A DNA stretch of 64,000 nucleotides from Croceibacterium aestuarii. Lineage in GTDB: Bacteria; Pseudomonadota; Alphaproteobacteria; Sphingomonadales; Sphingomonadaceae. Below are positions 26,747 through 39,769 of the stretch, one piece after another. Each line of letters begins with the position of its first letter. Position 1 is the first letter of the stretch. The stretch lies in the NCBI RefSeq assembly GCF_030657335.1, contig NZ_CP131039.1:372001-436000 (forward strand), written 5' to 3'. The position numbers and the translations under genes are program-made. A model generated the notes under the pieces. It saw only the letters and a list, made by a program, of their open reading frames with translations. It ran no database searches and was not told where the DNA came from.

Positions 26747-29626
26747 ATGGCCGAAAAGCAGCATCTCTATCTCGTCGACGGATCGAGCTACATCTTCCGA
26801 GCCTATCACCGCCTGCCCCCGCTCACCAATCCGGAAGGCACTCCGGTGGGCGCGGTCTATGGTTACACCACGATGCTGTGGAAGCTGGCCGACGATCTCG
26901 ACAAGGCTGACGGCCCCACACATCTCGCGGTGATTCTCGACAAGTCGAGCCACTCGTTCCGCAATGAACTCTACGCCGAATACAAGGCGCACCGGCCCGC
27001 TCCGCCCGAGGACCTCGTGCCGCAGTTCCCGCTGATTCGCGACGCAACGCGCGCCTTCAGCCTGCCTTGCATCGAGGAGCAGGGCTACGAGGCCGACGAC
27101 CTCATCGCCAGCTATGCTCTGGCGGCCACCCGCAAGGGCTGGGATGTGACCATCGTCTCGAGCGACAAGGATCTGATGCAGCTCATCGGGCAATGCGCGC
27201 AAGACGATCTCGAGCCGGGCGTGGACGAAGGCGGCTGTATCGACATGCTCGACACGATGAAGGACGCCCGCATCGGCCGTGATCAGGTGATCGAGAAGTT
27301 CGGCGTCCCACCCGAAAAGGTCGGCGATGTGCTGGCATTGATGGGCGACAGCGTCGACAATGTCCCCGGCATCTACGGCATAGGTCCAAAGACCGCGAGC
27401 AAGCTGATCGCCGAAAACGGCAGCCTCGCCGCCGCGCTCGATTCGGCGGCCGAGATGAAGACTTCCAAACTCAAGGAACGCCTGCTCGAGGGGCGCGACA
27501 TGGCGATGCTTAGCCGCGAGCTCGTCGAGCTCAAGTGCGACATTCCCCTGCCCGTCCCCCTCGACGACATGAAGCTCGACGGAATCGCACCTGAGCCGCT
27601 TGCCGCCTTTCTCGAGACTCACGGCTTCAATTCCCTGCTCAAACGGCTGCACGCGGGACGCGGCAGTCCGACCCGCACTACCAATCTCAATCCGGCAAAA
27701 CGGGACACCGGGGGCGCGCCAGCGGGGGCGGATGGCAACCGCCAGCTTCCCCCCGACATGCCCGCGCTCGACCGCACGACCTACGAATGCGTGCAGACGA
27801 TGGAGCGGCTGCAGGCGTGGATCGAGCGCGCCTTTGCCGCACGGCTCGTTGCCATCGACACCGAGACGAGCAGCATAGACGCGATGCGCGCCGACCTTGC
27901 GGGGATCAGTCTTGCCCTCGGCCCGAACGACGCCTGCTATGTGCCACTGGGCCACGGCGGCAGCGATATGTTTGCCGAGGCGCCCGAGCAGATCCCACTG
28001 GCAGACGCGCTCACCGCGCTCAAACCGCTGCTGGAAAGCGATGCGGTGCTCAAGGTCGGGCAGAACATCAAGTACGACATCAATATCCTTGCGCGGGCCG
28101 GAGAAAGCGTCGGCGGCATTGCCCTCGGCCCCGTCGACGACACGATGATCATCAGCTTTGCCATGGACGCCGGACGCTCGATCGAGGGGATTGGCGGCGG
28201 GCACGGGATGGACGAGCTCAGCCAGCGCCACCTCGGCCACACCACGCTGACCTTCAAGGATATCTGCGGCAGCGGGAAGAAGCAGATACCGTTCGGCGAA
28301 GTCCCGCTCGACAAGGCGACGCAGTACGCCGCCGAGGACGCCGACGTGACCTGGCGGCTGCACGCCCTGCTCAAGCCCCGCCTGGCTCTCGAAGGGGGCA
28401 CGCGGATCTATCAACGAGTCGACCGACCGCTGATCCCGGTGGTTGCGCAGATGGAAAGGCACGGCATCCTCGTCGACCGTCAGCGGTTGGCTGGGCTGAG
28501 TAAGGAATTCGCCGCCGAGATCGCGCGCATCGAGCAGGAAATCTACGACTGCTGCGGTCAGGAATTCACCATCGGCAGCCCCAAGCAGCTCGGCGACATC
28601 CTGTTCGACAAGATGGGCTACAAAGGGGGCCGCAAGGGCAAGAGCGGGCAGTATTCCACCGACCAGGCGATACTCGAGGGGCTCGCCGCGCAGGGCGCAG
28701 AAGTGGCGCAGAAAGTGCTCGACTGGCGCCAGTTGGCCAAGCTTAAGAGCACCTACACCGACGCCCTCCAGGCAGCTATCAACCCCGCCACGGGCCGCGT
28801 CCACACCAGCTATTCGCTGGTCGGCGCGCAGACCGGGCGGCTGTCGTCGACCGACCCGAACCTGCAGAACATTCCGATCCGGACCGCCATCGGCCGCCAG
28901 ATCCGCGAAGCCTTCGTCCCCCAGGAGGGTAACGTCCTGCTTGCAGCCGACTACTCGCAGATAGAGCTCCGCCTCGCCGCGCACATGTGCGACGTGCCGA
29001 CGCTGAAGGAGGCGTTCCTTGCCGGCGAAGACATCCATGCGCGCACTGCACAGGAGATGTTCGGTACCGTCGACCGCGACACCCGGGCTCGGGCCAAGAC
29101 GGTCAATTTCGCCATCCTCTACGGCATCAGCCGCTGGGGCCTGGCCGGCCGGCTGGGGATCGAGCCCGACGAGGCGCAAGCGATCATCGACACTTATTTC
29201 CAGCGCTTCCCCGGGATCCAGGCCTACATCCACTCCACCCTCGAGCAGGTCCGCGAGCGCGGCTATTCGGAGACCCTGTTCGGGCGCAAGACCTGGTTCC
29301 CGCGGATCGGCTCGAAGAACCAGGCCGAGCGACAGGGCAGCGAACGCGCGGCGATCAACGCGCCGATTCAGGGGACCAGCGCCGACATTATCAAGCGGGC
29401 CATGGTGCGCATGATGCCCGCGCTCGGCGAGGCCGGGCTCGGTCATGTGCGCATGCTGCTACAAGTTCACGACGAGCTCGTCTTCGAAGTGCCCGAAGGC
29501 GATGTGGACGCCGCCGCTCCGGTGATCGAGCGGGTCATGGCGGAGGCGGCGCTGCCGGCGGTCGAGCTGACCGTCCCGCTTGGCATAGAGATCGGCCACG
29601 GCAAGAGCTGGGACGCCGCGCACTGA
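26747..29626 (+). CDS. polA: DNA polymerase I
   Basis: 959-residue repair and Okazaki-processing polymerase. The N-terminal 5'-3' exonuclease (about 1-300) includes ADDLIASYA and MGDSVDNVPGI. The proofreading 3'-5' exonuclease is intact: Exo I DTETSS, Exo II GQNIKYDIN, Exo III YAAEDADVTW. The polymerase domain has motif A DYSQIELRLA, motif B RARAKTVNFAILYG and motif C QVHDELVFE. Full length; unlike Bacillus or Thermus enzymes it keeps proofreading residues. Function is replication primer removal and gap filling. Confidence 0.98.
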   Translation: MAEKQHLYLVDGSSYIFRAYHRLPPLTNPEGTPVGAVYGYTTMLWKLADDLDKADGPTHLAVILDKSSHSFRNELYAEYKAHRPAPPEDLVPQFPLIRDATRAFSLPCIEEQGYEADDLIASYALAATRKGWDVTIVSSDKDLMQLIGQCAQDDLEPGVDEGGCIDMLDTMKDARIGRDQVIEKFGVPPEKVGDVLALMGDSVDNVPGIYGIGPKTASKLIAENGSLAAALDSAAEMKTSKLKERLLEGRDMAMLSRELVELKCDIPLPVPLDDMKLDGIAPEPLAAFLETHGFNSLLKRLHAGRGSPTRTTNLNPAKRDTGGAPAGADGNRQLPPDMPALDRTTYECVQTMERLQAWIERAFAARLVAIDTETSSIDAMRADLAGISLALGPNDACYVPLGHGGSDMFAEAPEQIPLADALTALKPLLESDAVLKVGQNIKYDINILARAGESVGGIALGPVDDTMIISFAMDAGRSIEGIGGGHGMDELSQRHLGHTTLTFKDICGSGKKQIPFGEVPLDKATQYAAEDADVTWRLHALLKPRLALEGGTRIYQRVDRPLIPVVAQMERHGILVDRQRLAGLSKEFAAEIARIEQEIYDCCGQEFTIGSPKQLGDILFDKMGYKGGRKGKSGQYSTDQAILEGLAAQGAEVAQKVLDWRQLAKLKSTYTDALQAAINPATGRVHTSYSLVGAQTGRLSSTDPNLQNIPIRTAIGRQIREAFVPQEGNVLLAADYSQIELRLAAHMCDVPTLKEAFLAGEDIHARTAQEMFGTVDRDTRARAKTVNFAILYGISRWGLAGRLGIEPDEAQAIIDTYFQRFPGIQAYIHSTLEQVRERGYSETLFGRKTWFPRIGSKNQAERQGSERAAINAPIQGTSADIIKRAMVRMMPALGEAGLGHVRMLLQVHDELVFEVPEGDVDAAAPVIERVMAEAALPAVELTVPLGIEIGHGKSWDAAH

Positions 29627-29674
29627 CGGAACGGGAGGCTTGAAGGCGCGGCTTCCTCCCCCTACCCGGCTGCC

Positions 29675-30760
29675 ATGAGGGAAACGATCGACAGCCTGGC
29701 TGCCAAATTCGAGCCTTGGGCATGGGACCTGATCGTCGCGGTCACGGCAGGAGTGCTCGGCGTGGCGCTAGCGCTGCTGGCGCACCGCGTGCTGTTCGAC
29801 CTGCTGCGCCGGCTCGCCAGCCACAACAACACCGAGAGCGACGACATTATCGTCGAATCGATGGAGCGGCCCACGCGTTGGGCGATGGGGACGCTGGGCC
29901 TGGTGCTGGCGGCGCGGGAGACCCCGGCGCTGCAAATGGCTTGGGAGAGGTTCGCCGGTCTGGTCATGCCGGTGCTGCTCGGCTGGATTGCCTTTAGCCT
30001 GGTCAAGGGCTTCGCCAGGGCCATGACGCTGCACGCACAGGCCTCGGTCGACCTTGCCGCAGCGCGCAGCCGACAGACCCGCATCGCCATTCTTTCGCGC
30101 ACTGCCTTGCTGGTCATCGTGATCGTCACCGTGGGCCTAGTGCTCCTCGATATCCCGGGAGTGCGCGATATCGGCACGACGCTGCTCGCCTCGGCCGGAC
30201 TTGCCGCCCTCGCCGTTGGCGCAGCGGCGCAGCCGGCACTCAAGTCGCTCATTGCCGGGCTGCAGATGGCGATTACCGAGCCGGTGCGCATCGGCGACCT
30301 GGTGGTGGTCGACGGACATACCGGGCGTGTCGAGGAAATCCGGATGAGCTTCGCCACGGTTCGCACCTGGGACGAGCGGGTGATCATCGTCCCCACATCG
30401 CGTTTTCTCGAGCAGAGCTTCGAGAACTGGTCGCGCAAGAGCGAGATGTTGACCGGCCCGGTGTTCCTGCACCTCGATCCGGCAACCGAGGTCGAGCCGA
30501 TCCGCGCCGAATTTCTGCGCTTTCTCGAAACGCGCGAGGAATGGGACCATCGCACCGCCGCGCTGCTGATGACAGAGGCCCATCCCGAAAGCATCGAGCT
30601 TCGGCTCGGGATGAGCGCGGCGACGATCGGCGACCTGTGGGGACTGCGCTGCGCCGTACGCGAGCACATGATCGACTGGCTGCGGCGCGAGATGCCGGAC
30701 GCGCTGATCCGCCACCGCCTCGAAGTCGAAGCGGCCAACGCGCGGGTGGCACAGACCTGA
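29675..30760 (+). CDS. MscS-family mechanosensitive channel
   Basis: 361-residue inner-membrane channel. Four or five helices lie in residues 15-200. The pore-lining helix is Ala/Gly-rich (LLASAGLAALAVGAAAQPALKSL) and is followed by the MscS beta domain (GDLVVVDGHTGRVEEI) and a C-terminal cytoplasmic cage. The family opens under membrane tension to release osmolytes. It follows polA by 48 bases on the same strand and may be read through from it. It is distinct from the BON-containing channel at 51454. Confidence 0.92.
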   Translation: MRETIDSLAAKFEPWAWDLIVAVTAGVLGVALALLAHRVLFDLLRRLASHNNTESDDIIVESMERPTRWAMGTLGLVLAARETPALQMAWERFAGLVMPVLLGWIAFSLVKGFARAMTLHAQASVDLAAARSRQTRIAILSRTALLVIVIVTVGLVLLDIPGVRDIGTTLLASAGLAALAVGAAAQPALKSLIAGLQMAITEPVRIGDLVVVDGHTGRVEEIRMSFATVRTWDERVIIVPTSRFLEQSFENWSRKSEMLTGPVFLHLDPATEVEPIRAEFLRFLETREEWDHRTAALLMTEAHPESIELRLGMSAATIGDLWGLRCAVREHMIDWLRREMPDALIRHRLEVEAANARVAQT

Positions 30761-30772
30761 CGGGGTCCGGAA

Positions 30773-30810
30773 ATCCTCTCCGCATCGCCGCATCGGCAAG
30801 CGAAGAGGAT
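30773..30810. repeat. Hairpin in the convergent gap between the MscS channel and the Cdc48-like gene
   Basis: ATCCTCT at 30773-30779 and AGAGGAT at 30804-30810 form a 7-bp stem, extended by CGC/GCG after one mismatch. No U tract follows on either strand, so it is at best a weak bidirectional terminator. Confidence 0.4.
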
Positions 30811-30819
30811 AGTCGGCCG

Positions 30820-33135
<2,316 letters not shown>

Positions 33136-33284
33136 GGGCTCGCCTTCTTCCGCCTGCTTCTGATCTTGTGTCCCGGCAAGCTAAGGATGCGCATCAGCGA
33201 ATCCAAGGCGTGCCACGAGTCAAAGCGTTCGGAGCGCAAGACGGGTTCCGCCCGAGACACCGAAAGTGCAGCTGTGGATCGCAA

Positions 33285-33430
33285 ACAAGAAAAAAGCCCG
33301 GGCGTTTCCGCCCGGGCTGAAAGTTTGGGAGAGGATGCCTGAAAGGCGCGTTCCTTATGCTGCACCCGCGAAATCTTCGCAAGTGCGAAAAGAGCATCGC
33401 ATATTGCACATGGCGCAACTCCATTGTTTT
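33285..33430 (-). ncRNA. Candidate minus-strand small RNA ending at an orphan terminator
   Basis: A strong minus-strand terminator (33290-33318) has no minus-strand protein gene upstream of it; the genes to the right are on the plus strand. This implies a short transcript arising in 33320-33540. Just before the terminator the RNA would contain CATCCTCTCCCAAAC, a possible single-stranded anti-Shine-Dalgarno stretch. The 5' end is a guess: a TTTCAG-N17-TACGAT pair reading leftward could promote it. The rest of 33136-33548 shows nothing else I recognise. Confidence 0.45.
33290..33318 (-). terminator. Rho-independent terminator on the minus strand
   Basis: Perfect 10-bp stem AGCCCGGGCG/CGCCCGGGCT (33295-33318) with a GAAA loop on the minus strand, then TTTTTTCTT. 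On the plus strand no U tract follows the stem, so polarity is clear. Confidence 0.85.
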
Positions 33431-33548
33431 CTATCGTAAAATAACCTCGTGAGACCTGAAAGTCGGTTCACGTTGCGGTGCACCATTCCTTTTTCGGAAC
33501 CGCCAGAGAGCGCGTGACACCCCGATTTTGAGACGCTAACCAGCCGCC

Positions 33549-34255
33549 ATGCAGAAACTCTATCCATCCGCCGCCGCCGCCCTCGACGGGGTGCTGCGCG
33601 ACGGCATGCTCATCGCCAGCGGCGGCTTTGGCCTGTGCGGCGTCCCCGAACGGCTGCTCGAGGCGATACAGGCAAGCGGCGTCAAGGACCTGACTTTCGC
33701 CAGCAACAACGCCGGGATCGACAACGAGGGCATCGGCAAGCTGCTGCGCACCAAGCAGGTGAAGAAGATGATCTCGTCCTACGTCGGGGAGAACAAGGAG
33801 TTCGAACGCCAGTACCTCGCCGGCGAGCTTGAGGTCGAGTTCTGCCCCCAAGGCACACTGGCCGAGCGCATGCGTGCCGGCGGCGCCGGCATCCCGGGGT
33901 TCTACACCAAGACCGGCGTCGGCACGCAGGTCGCCGAGGGCAAGGAAGTGAAGACCTTCTACGGTGAGGACTACATCCTCGAACGCGGCATCTTCGCCGA
34001 CCTCGCCATCGTCAAGGCGTGGAAGGCCGACGAGACCGGCAACCTGGTCTTCCGCAAGACCGCGCGCAACTTCAACCTGCCCGCCGCGACTTGCGGCAAG
34101 GTCTGCGTCGTCGAGGTGGAAGAGATCGTGAAGCCGGGCGAGCTCGACCCCGACTGCATCCACCTGCCCGGCGTCTACGTCCAGCGCATGGTGCTCGGCG
34201 CGCCCTACGACAAGAAGATCGAGTTCACGACCACTCGCGAGCGGGAGACGGCCTG

Positions 34256-34256
<1 letters not shown>
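33549..34256 (+). CDS. scoA: 3-oxoacid CoA-transferase subunit A
   Basis: 235-residue alpha subunit of a succinyl-CoA:3-ketoacid-type CoA-transferase. It contains [10 protein letters not shown] near the start and [13 protein letters not shown] (residues about 115-127), both characteristic. The complex transfers CoA between succinate and acetoacetate-like acids, feeding ketone bodies or aromatic-pathway intermediates to acetyl-CoA. The stop overlaps the subunit B start by one base. The exact acyl substrate (acetoacetate versus 3-oxoadipate) cannot be read from sequence, hence the generic symbol. Confidence 0.93.
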
Positions 34257-34902
<646 letters not shown>

Positions 34903-34915
<13 letters not shown>

Positions 34916-36276
34916 TCCGCCTGCGCTGACTGGTCGCCCACTTGCAGATCCGGCGCAGTGGGGATGACCGCCGACCATCGCAAGCCTGACGGGGTGAGTT
35001 CCCGTTCCACGCGGCCGCCGGTCGCTCCGGCAAAGATGCGGGTCAGGAGCGCCGTGCCGAAGCCTTCCTTGTCGCTCGCCGCTGGCGGGGTTGGCGAATG
35101 TTCGACCCAGGCGATGCGGAGGTCGCCTGCCCGATCCACCTGCCATGCCAGCTCGACCTTGCCCTCGGCTTGCGCCAGTGCGCCATACTTGAGCGAATTG
35201 GTGCCGAGTTCGTGAAGCGCGAGAGCGAGGTAGGGCGCCGACCGTCCTGGCAGAGTGGCCTCGTCCCCACTGACGTCGACAGCGCTCAAATGGCGGAGAT
35301 TCGCCTCGGCGATGGATTTGACCGAAACGCGGTCGTTGGGACTGGCCAACAATGAATCCTGTGCATGGGCCAGCGTCGCGAGGCGCTCAGACACCGAACG
35401 CACGAAGTCCGGATCCACATCGGCCGTGCGGGCCGACTGCTGGATGATGGCCTGCGTTACCGAATAGATGTTCTTCACCCGGTGAGCCAGTTCGCGCGCC
35501 AGCACTTCGAGCTTGTCTTCGTTCAGCTTACGCGCCGTGACGTCGAGCGCGCTGGCGATTACCCGGGGCTCGTCGCCACCCGCCTCGGTACGGCAGGCCT
35601 GGATCTCCCACCAGCGCCTCTGGCCCTCGACCGTGAAATCGATCTCGGTCGCCGCCGGCTCGCCGGTCTCGAGAACACCCTTTAGAATTGCTTCGACCCT
35701 CGCGCCGAGCTCTCCGCCGACAAATTCCGCGGGCGTCTTGCCGAGGCAGGCATCGGGCAGATTGTGGGCCCAGGTATAGCGAAGGGTGCGGTCGTGTTCC
35801 GACATGGCCAGGCCGGAAATCCGGCTCGCCAGCTCGAACCTGCGGGTCGCGGCGTTCGCCAGGCGAAGGCTGCCAGCCAGTTCCCGGTTGCGCGTGTCCA
35901 GGTCCGCCTGAATATCCTTGAGGTCGGTCACATCCTGATTGACGCCGATCATCCCGAGAAAGACGCCCTCCTTGAAATACGGAGCAGCATTGGTTCGCAG
36001 CACCCGGATGGCACCGTCCGCCCGCCGGTACCTGGCCTCGCAAGTGAACGCCTGGCGGTTGGCCATGCCCTCCTGAAACGGACCGAACACGAGTTCACGG
36101 TCTTCGGCGAGCAACGTCGAGGACCAGTCGAACGCGTCGAGCACGGGATCCTCGACACCCCAGAATTCCCTTTGCGCCCGGTTGAGAAAGACGCAGCGTC
36201 CGTTCTGGTCGCCCCGCCAGAGCATCGCCGGGGTTTGTTCGATCAGCGCTTTCAACCCCGACGCAGTCTCAGGCAC
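34903..36276 (-). CDS. PAS-containing HWE-type sensor histidine kinase
   Basis: 457-residue predicted soluble kinase. A PAS domain (about 10-120), a short coil and a second PAS/PAC-like domain (about 145-255) precede the transmitter. The phosphoacceptor is H265 in [10 protein letters not shown]. The N box [13 protein letters not shown] and the WVEHS segment carry the His, Trp and Glu that define HWE kinases. No membrane helices, so it senses an internal signal. No LOV-type Cys motif is visible. GTG start with GAGGAG 6 bases upstream. There is no response regulator nearby, so it is an orphan kinase, perhaps feeding the general stress response. Confidence 0.9.
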
Positions 36277-36501
36277 TTCGTGCTCCTCAAAAACCGGAAA
36301 GCCGCACTATCGCCCCTTTGCCTACCGGTCCAGTTAACGGTGCGTGCTTGCCTGGCCACTCGCGCTTTCACTGCAGGCGGACGCGCTGCGCGCATCGCCT
36401 TGGGAAAAGTGCCGCAAGCTGGGATGATAGGCGAACTTCGCTAGTGAAACGGACTCCGAACCGGCTATGCCCGCACAAACGGGAGCGGGAGAGTTCTGCA
36501 A

Positions 36502-37767
36502 ATGAAAACGCGCCGCGACGCGCCATGGCTGGCCTTGGCCATCCTGACCGGCATCGCCACCGTCGGCTTCGTCGACCGGATCGTGGTCAACGTGCTGGTC
36601 GAGCCGCTGAAATTGGAATTCGGTCTCAGCGATACCCAAGTCTCGCTGCTCGGCTTCGCCTATGCCGCGGTCAACATCGGTCTCGCCATCGTCGTCGCTC
36701 GGCTTGCCGAGCGCGTCCGGCGCCTGACGCTGATTTCGGCCGGCACGATGTTGTGGTCGCTCGCCACCGCGGCCTGTGGCTGGGCGGGGACCTGGGCGCA
36801 TCTCCTGCTTGCACGCGTCGGAGTCGGCGTCGGGGAGGCGGTCGGGCTGCCGGGCAACCAGTCGGTCGTCGCCGACTACTTCGCCGCGAACAAGCGCGGC
36901 CTTGCCATGTCGATGCTCATGCTCGCTCCGCCGGTCGGCGCCTTCATCGGCTACGTGGGCGGCGGCGCCATCGCCCAGTCCTACGACTGGCGTTTCACCT
37001 TCCTGATCGCGGCGATTCCGGGCGCGATCCTCGCCGTGCTGGCGTGGCTGTTCGTCGCCGAACCGCCGCGCGGCCGGCACGACGCCGGTGCCAGCGAAGA
37101 GGTGCCCTCGCTCGGACGGGTGGTCGCGAGACTGTTCGGCCTGCCCAGTTCGCGCAACCTGGTCATAGGCTCGGCCATCGCGGCAACGCTGGGCTTCGGC
37201 ATCAACTACTTCTTCACCTCGCTGATGATGCGTCAGTTCGCGCTCGGCATCGGCGAGGCGGGGCTCTACGCCGGGGTCATCGCCAGCCTGCCCGCGGCGA
37301 TATCGGTGGTGCTGTCGGGCTGGCTTGGCGACAAGTTCGGCGAGAAGCACCCGGCGGCCTACGCCCTTGTACCGGGAGTGTGCCTGCTCGTCGGCGGGCC
37401 GCTCTATGCCTTCTCCATCACCCGCGGCGACCTGACCGTGCTGCTCGCGCTGGTCAGCGTCTCGACCGTTTTCATGTTCGGCTATCTCGGCATCACCTAC
37501 GCCGCGCTGCAGAACCTTATGCACCCGCGCATGCGGGCGACCGCCAGCGCGCTGCTCGGCATGGTCTACGGCGTGGCCGGCGGTTTCGGGCCGCTGGCCG
37601 TCGGATACCTCAGCGATACCTTTTCGCTTCGCTATGGCCCCGCACAGGGCCTCACTTACGCCATGGCGCTTTCGGCGCTGGCCTACCTGTGGGCCGGAAC
37701 CCACTACCTGCTCGCCGCGCGCCACCTTGCGGCGGACCAGGCAAAGGTCCGCGGTGAAGGGGGATGA
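36502..37767 (+). CDS. MFS transporter (spinster-like)
   Basis: 421-residue major-facilitator protein with 12 predicted helices. The first helix pair includes DRIVVNVLVEPLK, and the motif around helix 4-5 reads GVGVGEAVGLPGNQSVVADY, typical of spinster-like/hexuronate-type MFS members in sphingomonads. The central cytoplasmic loop lies near residues 190-210. Substrate unknown. It ends one base before the convergent peptidase gene. Confidence 0.88.
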   Translation: MKTRRDAPWLALAILTGIATVGFVDRIVVNVLVEPLKLEFGLSDTQVSLLGFAYAAVNIGLAIVVARLAERVRRLTLISAGTMLWSLATAACGWAGTWAHLLLARVGVGVGEAVGLPGNQSVVADYFAANKRGLAMSMLMLAPPVGAFIGYVGGGAIAQSYDWRFTFLIAAIPGAILAVLAWLFVAEPPRGRHDAGASEEVPSLGRVVARLFGLPSSRNLVIGSAIAATLGFGINYFFTSLMMRQFALGIGEAGLYAGVIASLPAAISVVLSGWLGDKFGEKHPAAYALVPGVCLLVGGPLYAFSITRGDLTVLLALVSVSTVFMFGYLGITYAALQNLMHPRMRATASALLGMVYGVAGGFGPLAVGYLSDTFSLRYGPAQGLTYAMALSALAYLWAGTHYLLAARHLAADQAKVRGEGG

Positions 37768-37768
37768 G

Positions 37769-39655
37769 TCAGAGCAGCGCCTCGATCTGGTCCATCGTGT
37801 CGCTCATGGTCGCCACGAAGTCCCGGTAGACGTCGGGCTTGGTCATATCGAGACCGGCCTTCTTCTTGAGGATGTCGACCGGATAATCCGATCCGCCCGC
37901 CTTGAGGACCGCGAGGAAGGCATCGCGCTCGGCCTGGCCGCCCTCAAGGATCGACTTGGCGAACCAGGTGCCGGCGGAGATCGAGGTGGCGTACTGGAAC
38001 ACATAGTACGGCGTGCCGCGGAAGAAGTGGCTGATGTACGACCATTCGTGCGCCACGTTGTCGGGCAGGATCATGTCGGGTCCGTGATAACGGCGTAGCA
38101 GGTCCATGTAGAGTTCGGCGAACTTGCGACCCGAGAGCCCCTCGCCGTTCTCGGCCAACTCGTGGGCTTTCAACTCGAACTCGGCGAACATCGTCTGGCG
38201 GTAGAAGGTGCCGCGGGCGTTCTCGAGCTGCTGGCCAAGGTAGAACAGCTTCTCTTCCTTGGTGCTGGCGCGTTCCATCATGTAGCGGCTGAGGAAAACT
38301 TCGTTCACCGTTGAGGCGATCTCGGCGATGAAGGTCGCATAGCTATAGGTCTCGTATGGGTTCTGCGCCTTCGACAGCAGCGTGTGGATGGCGTGGCCCC
38401 ATTCATGGGCGTAAGTGGACAGCCCCTCGTAATCCTCGCCCAGGTTGAGCAGCAAATAGGGGTGTACGTCGTAGATGCTGCCGTTCATGTAGGCGCCCGA
38501 GCGCTTACCCGGCCGCGGACGCGGATCCATCCATTTCTTGGTCGTCGCTTCGGTCAACAGGCTGACGTATTCGGGCCCAAACGGGGCCAGCGCCTGCAAG
38601 GTGATGGTGCGCATTTCCGGCAAGGTGAACTTGCGGTCGAGCGAGACCAGCGGCGGATAGATGTCATAATAGCCGATGTCGGGCAGGCCGAGGATTCGCC
38701 GGCGCAGGTCGAAATAGCGATGCAGCTGCGGCAGGCCCTTGTTGGTCTCGTCGACCAGTGTGCGATAGACACCCTCGGGGATGTTCGGCCCGTCGAGTGC
38801 ATAAGCCAGCGTGTTGGGATAGTTGCGCGTCTTGGCGCGAAACACGTCGCCCTTGATCTTCGAAGCATAGGCCGCACCGAGCGAGTTGCTGAAGGCGGCG
38901 TAGGAATCCCAGAATTCGGCGAACACCTTCTTGCGATCGTCGCGGTTCTCGGTGCCGCGGGCGAGCGTGTATCCTTGGTCGTCGAGCCGAATCTCGGTGT
39001 CGTCACTCAGGGTCACGGTTGGCCGCGGCATGTCCGATGCAACGAGTTGCCCGCGAACGTCCGCCGGGCCGTTCAGCGGTGCGCCGGCCGAAGCCAGGAT
39101 CGCTTCGCCGGAGGCATCGAGCGTGTGCGCCGCTCCGCGCAATGTATCGCGCAGGCCGAAGGCGAAGCGGGCCGCGAGCGTCGAGTTCTGGGCAATGAAG
39201 CTTTCGACCCGGTCTTGACCGAGCGCGAGGATTTCGGGCGACGTCCACGAGGTCGCCTCGCTCAGCGCGGTGAACATGTCCGAGGCCTGGCCGAGCCGTT
39301 CCTGGTTTTCCGCCACGCGCACGTCGGCATCCGCGTTCAGCGACGAAAAAACGTAAACCCTGACCGCCGTCTTGGTGACATCCGAGATATCCACCATGGC
39401 CTTGGCCATAGCCGCCGCACTGTCGCCGAGGTGACCTTTGTAGGCGGCAAGACGCGGGAGCGCGGCGAGCACATCCTTGCGTGCGGCGTCCCATGCCGCC
39501 CAATCGGGGTAGATTTCGCTGAGATCCCAATCGCCGCCGGCAGCGCCATCGGCGGCCTGGGCGAGAGCCGGAAGCGAACTGGCGGCGAAAGGCATGGTGG
39601 CGGCCAGAGCCAGGATGCTGCGACGATCGGTGTGAAGCATGTCATATGTTTCCAT
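37769..39655 (-). CDS. M3-family oligoendopeptidase (PepF-like), exported
   Basis: 628-residue zinc metallopeptidase. The active site is H417-EWGH (HEXXH) in TYAHEWGHAIHTLL, followed by the helix EIASTVNE that supplies the third ligand. The N-terminus (TDRRSILALAATMPFAASSL) is an export signal with a Tat-like RRS motif, unusual because many PepF enzymes are cytosolic. It should therefore cleave peptides in the periplasm. The first ATG at 39655 has a weak ribosome site; MLHTDRR at 39640 is an alternative start. Confidence 0.9.
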   Translation of the reverse strand: METYDMLHTDRRSILALAATMPFAASSLPALAQAADGAAGGDWDLSEIYPDWAAWDAARKDVLAALPRLAAYKGHLGDSAAAMAKAMVDISDVTKTAVRVYVFSSLNADADVRVAENQERLGQASDMFTALSEATSWTSPEILALGQDRVESFIAQNSTLAARFAFGLRDTLRGAAHTLDASGEAILASAGAPLNGPADVRGQLVASDMPRPTVTLSDDTEIRLDDQGYTLARGTENRDDRKKVFAEFWDSYAAFSNSLGAAYASKIKGDVFRAKTRNYPNTLAYALDGPNIPEGVYRTLVDETNKGLPQLHRYFDLRRRILGLPDIGYYDIYPPLVSLDRKFTLPEMRTITLQALAPFGPEYVSLLTEATTKKWMDPRPRPGKRSGAYMNGSIYDVHPYLLLNLGEDYEGLSTYAHEWGHAIHTLLSKAQNPYETYSYATFIAEIASTVNEVFLSRYMMERASTKEEKLFYLGQQLENARGTFYRQTMFAEFELKAHELAENGEGLSGRKFAELYMDLLRRYHGPDMILPDNVAHEWSYISHFFRGTPYYVFQYATSISAGTWFAKSILEGGQAERDAFLAVLKAGGSDYPVDILKKKAGLDMTKPDVYRDFVATMSDTMDQIEALL

Positions 39656-39769
39656 TGGCGCCAGGCAGGCGCGTTCATGGCGCGCAGGCTAGCTCACCGC
39701 GCGTCATGGGCAAGGGCGCTGACGGGCTTCGACGAAGGCAGGCGGGCATTGGTCGAACGCCCGCCCCGA

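Noticed and set aside
26081..29446. A 1121-codon open frame antisense to polA
   Set aside because: Shadow of a GC-rich coding region; composition is Ala/Gly/Val/Leu-rich without motifs, and it crosses the terminator at 26170.
33194..33424. A 76-codon minus-strand frame near 33300
   Set aside because: It reads straight through a strong terminator and has no domain character; a small RNA explains the region better.
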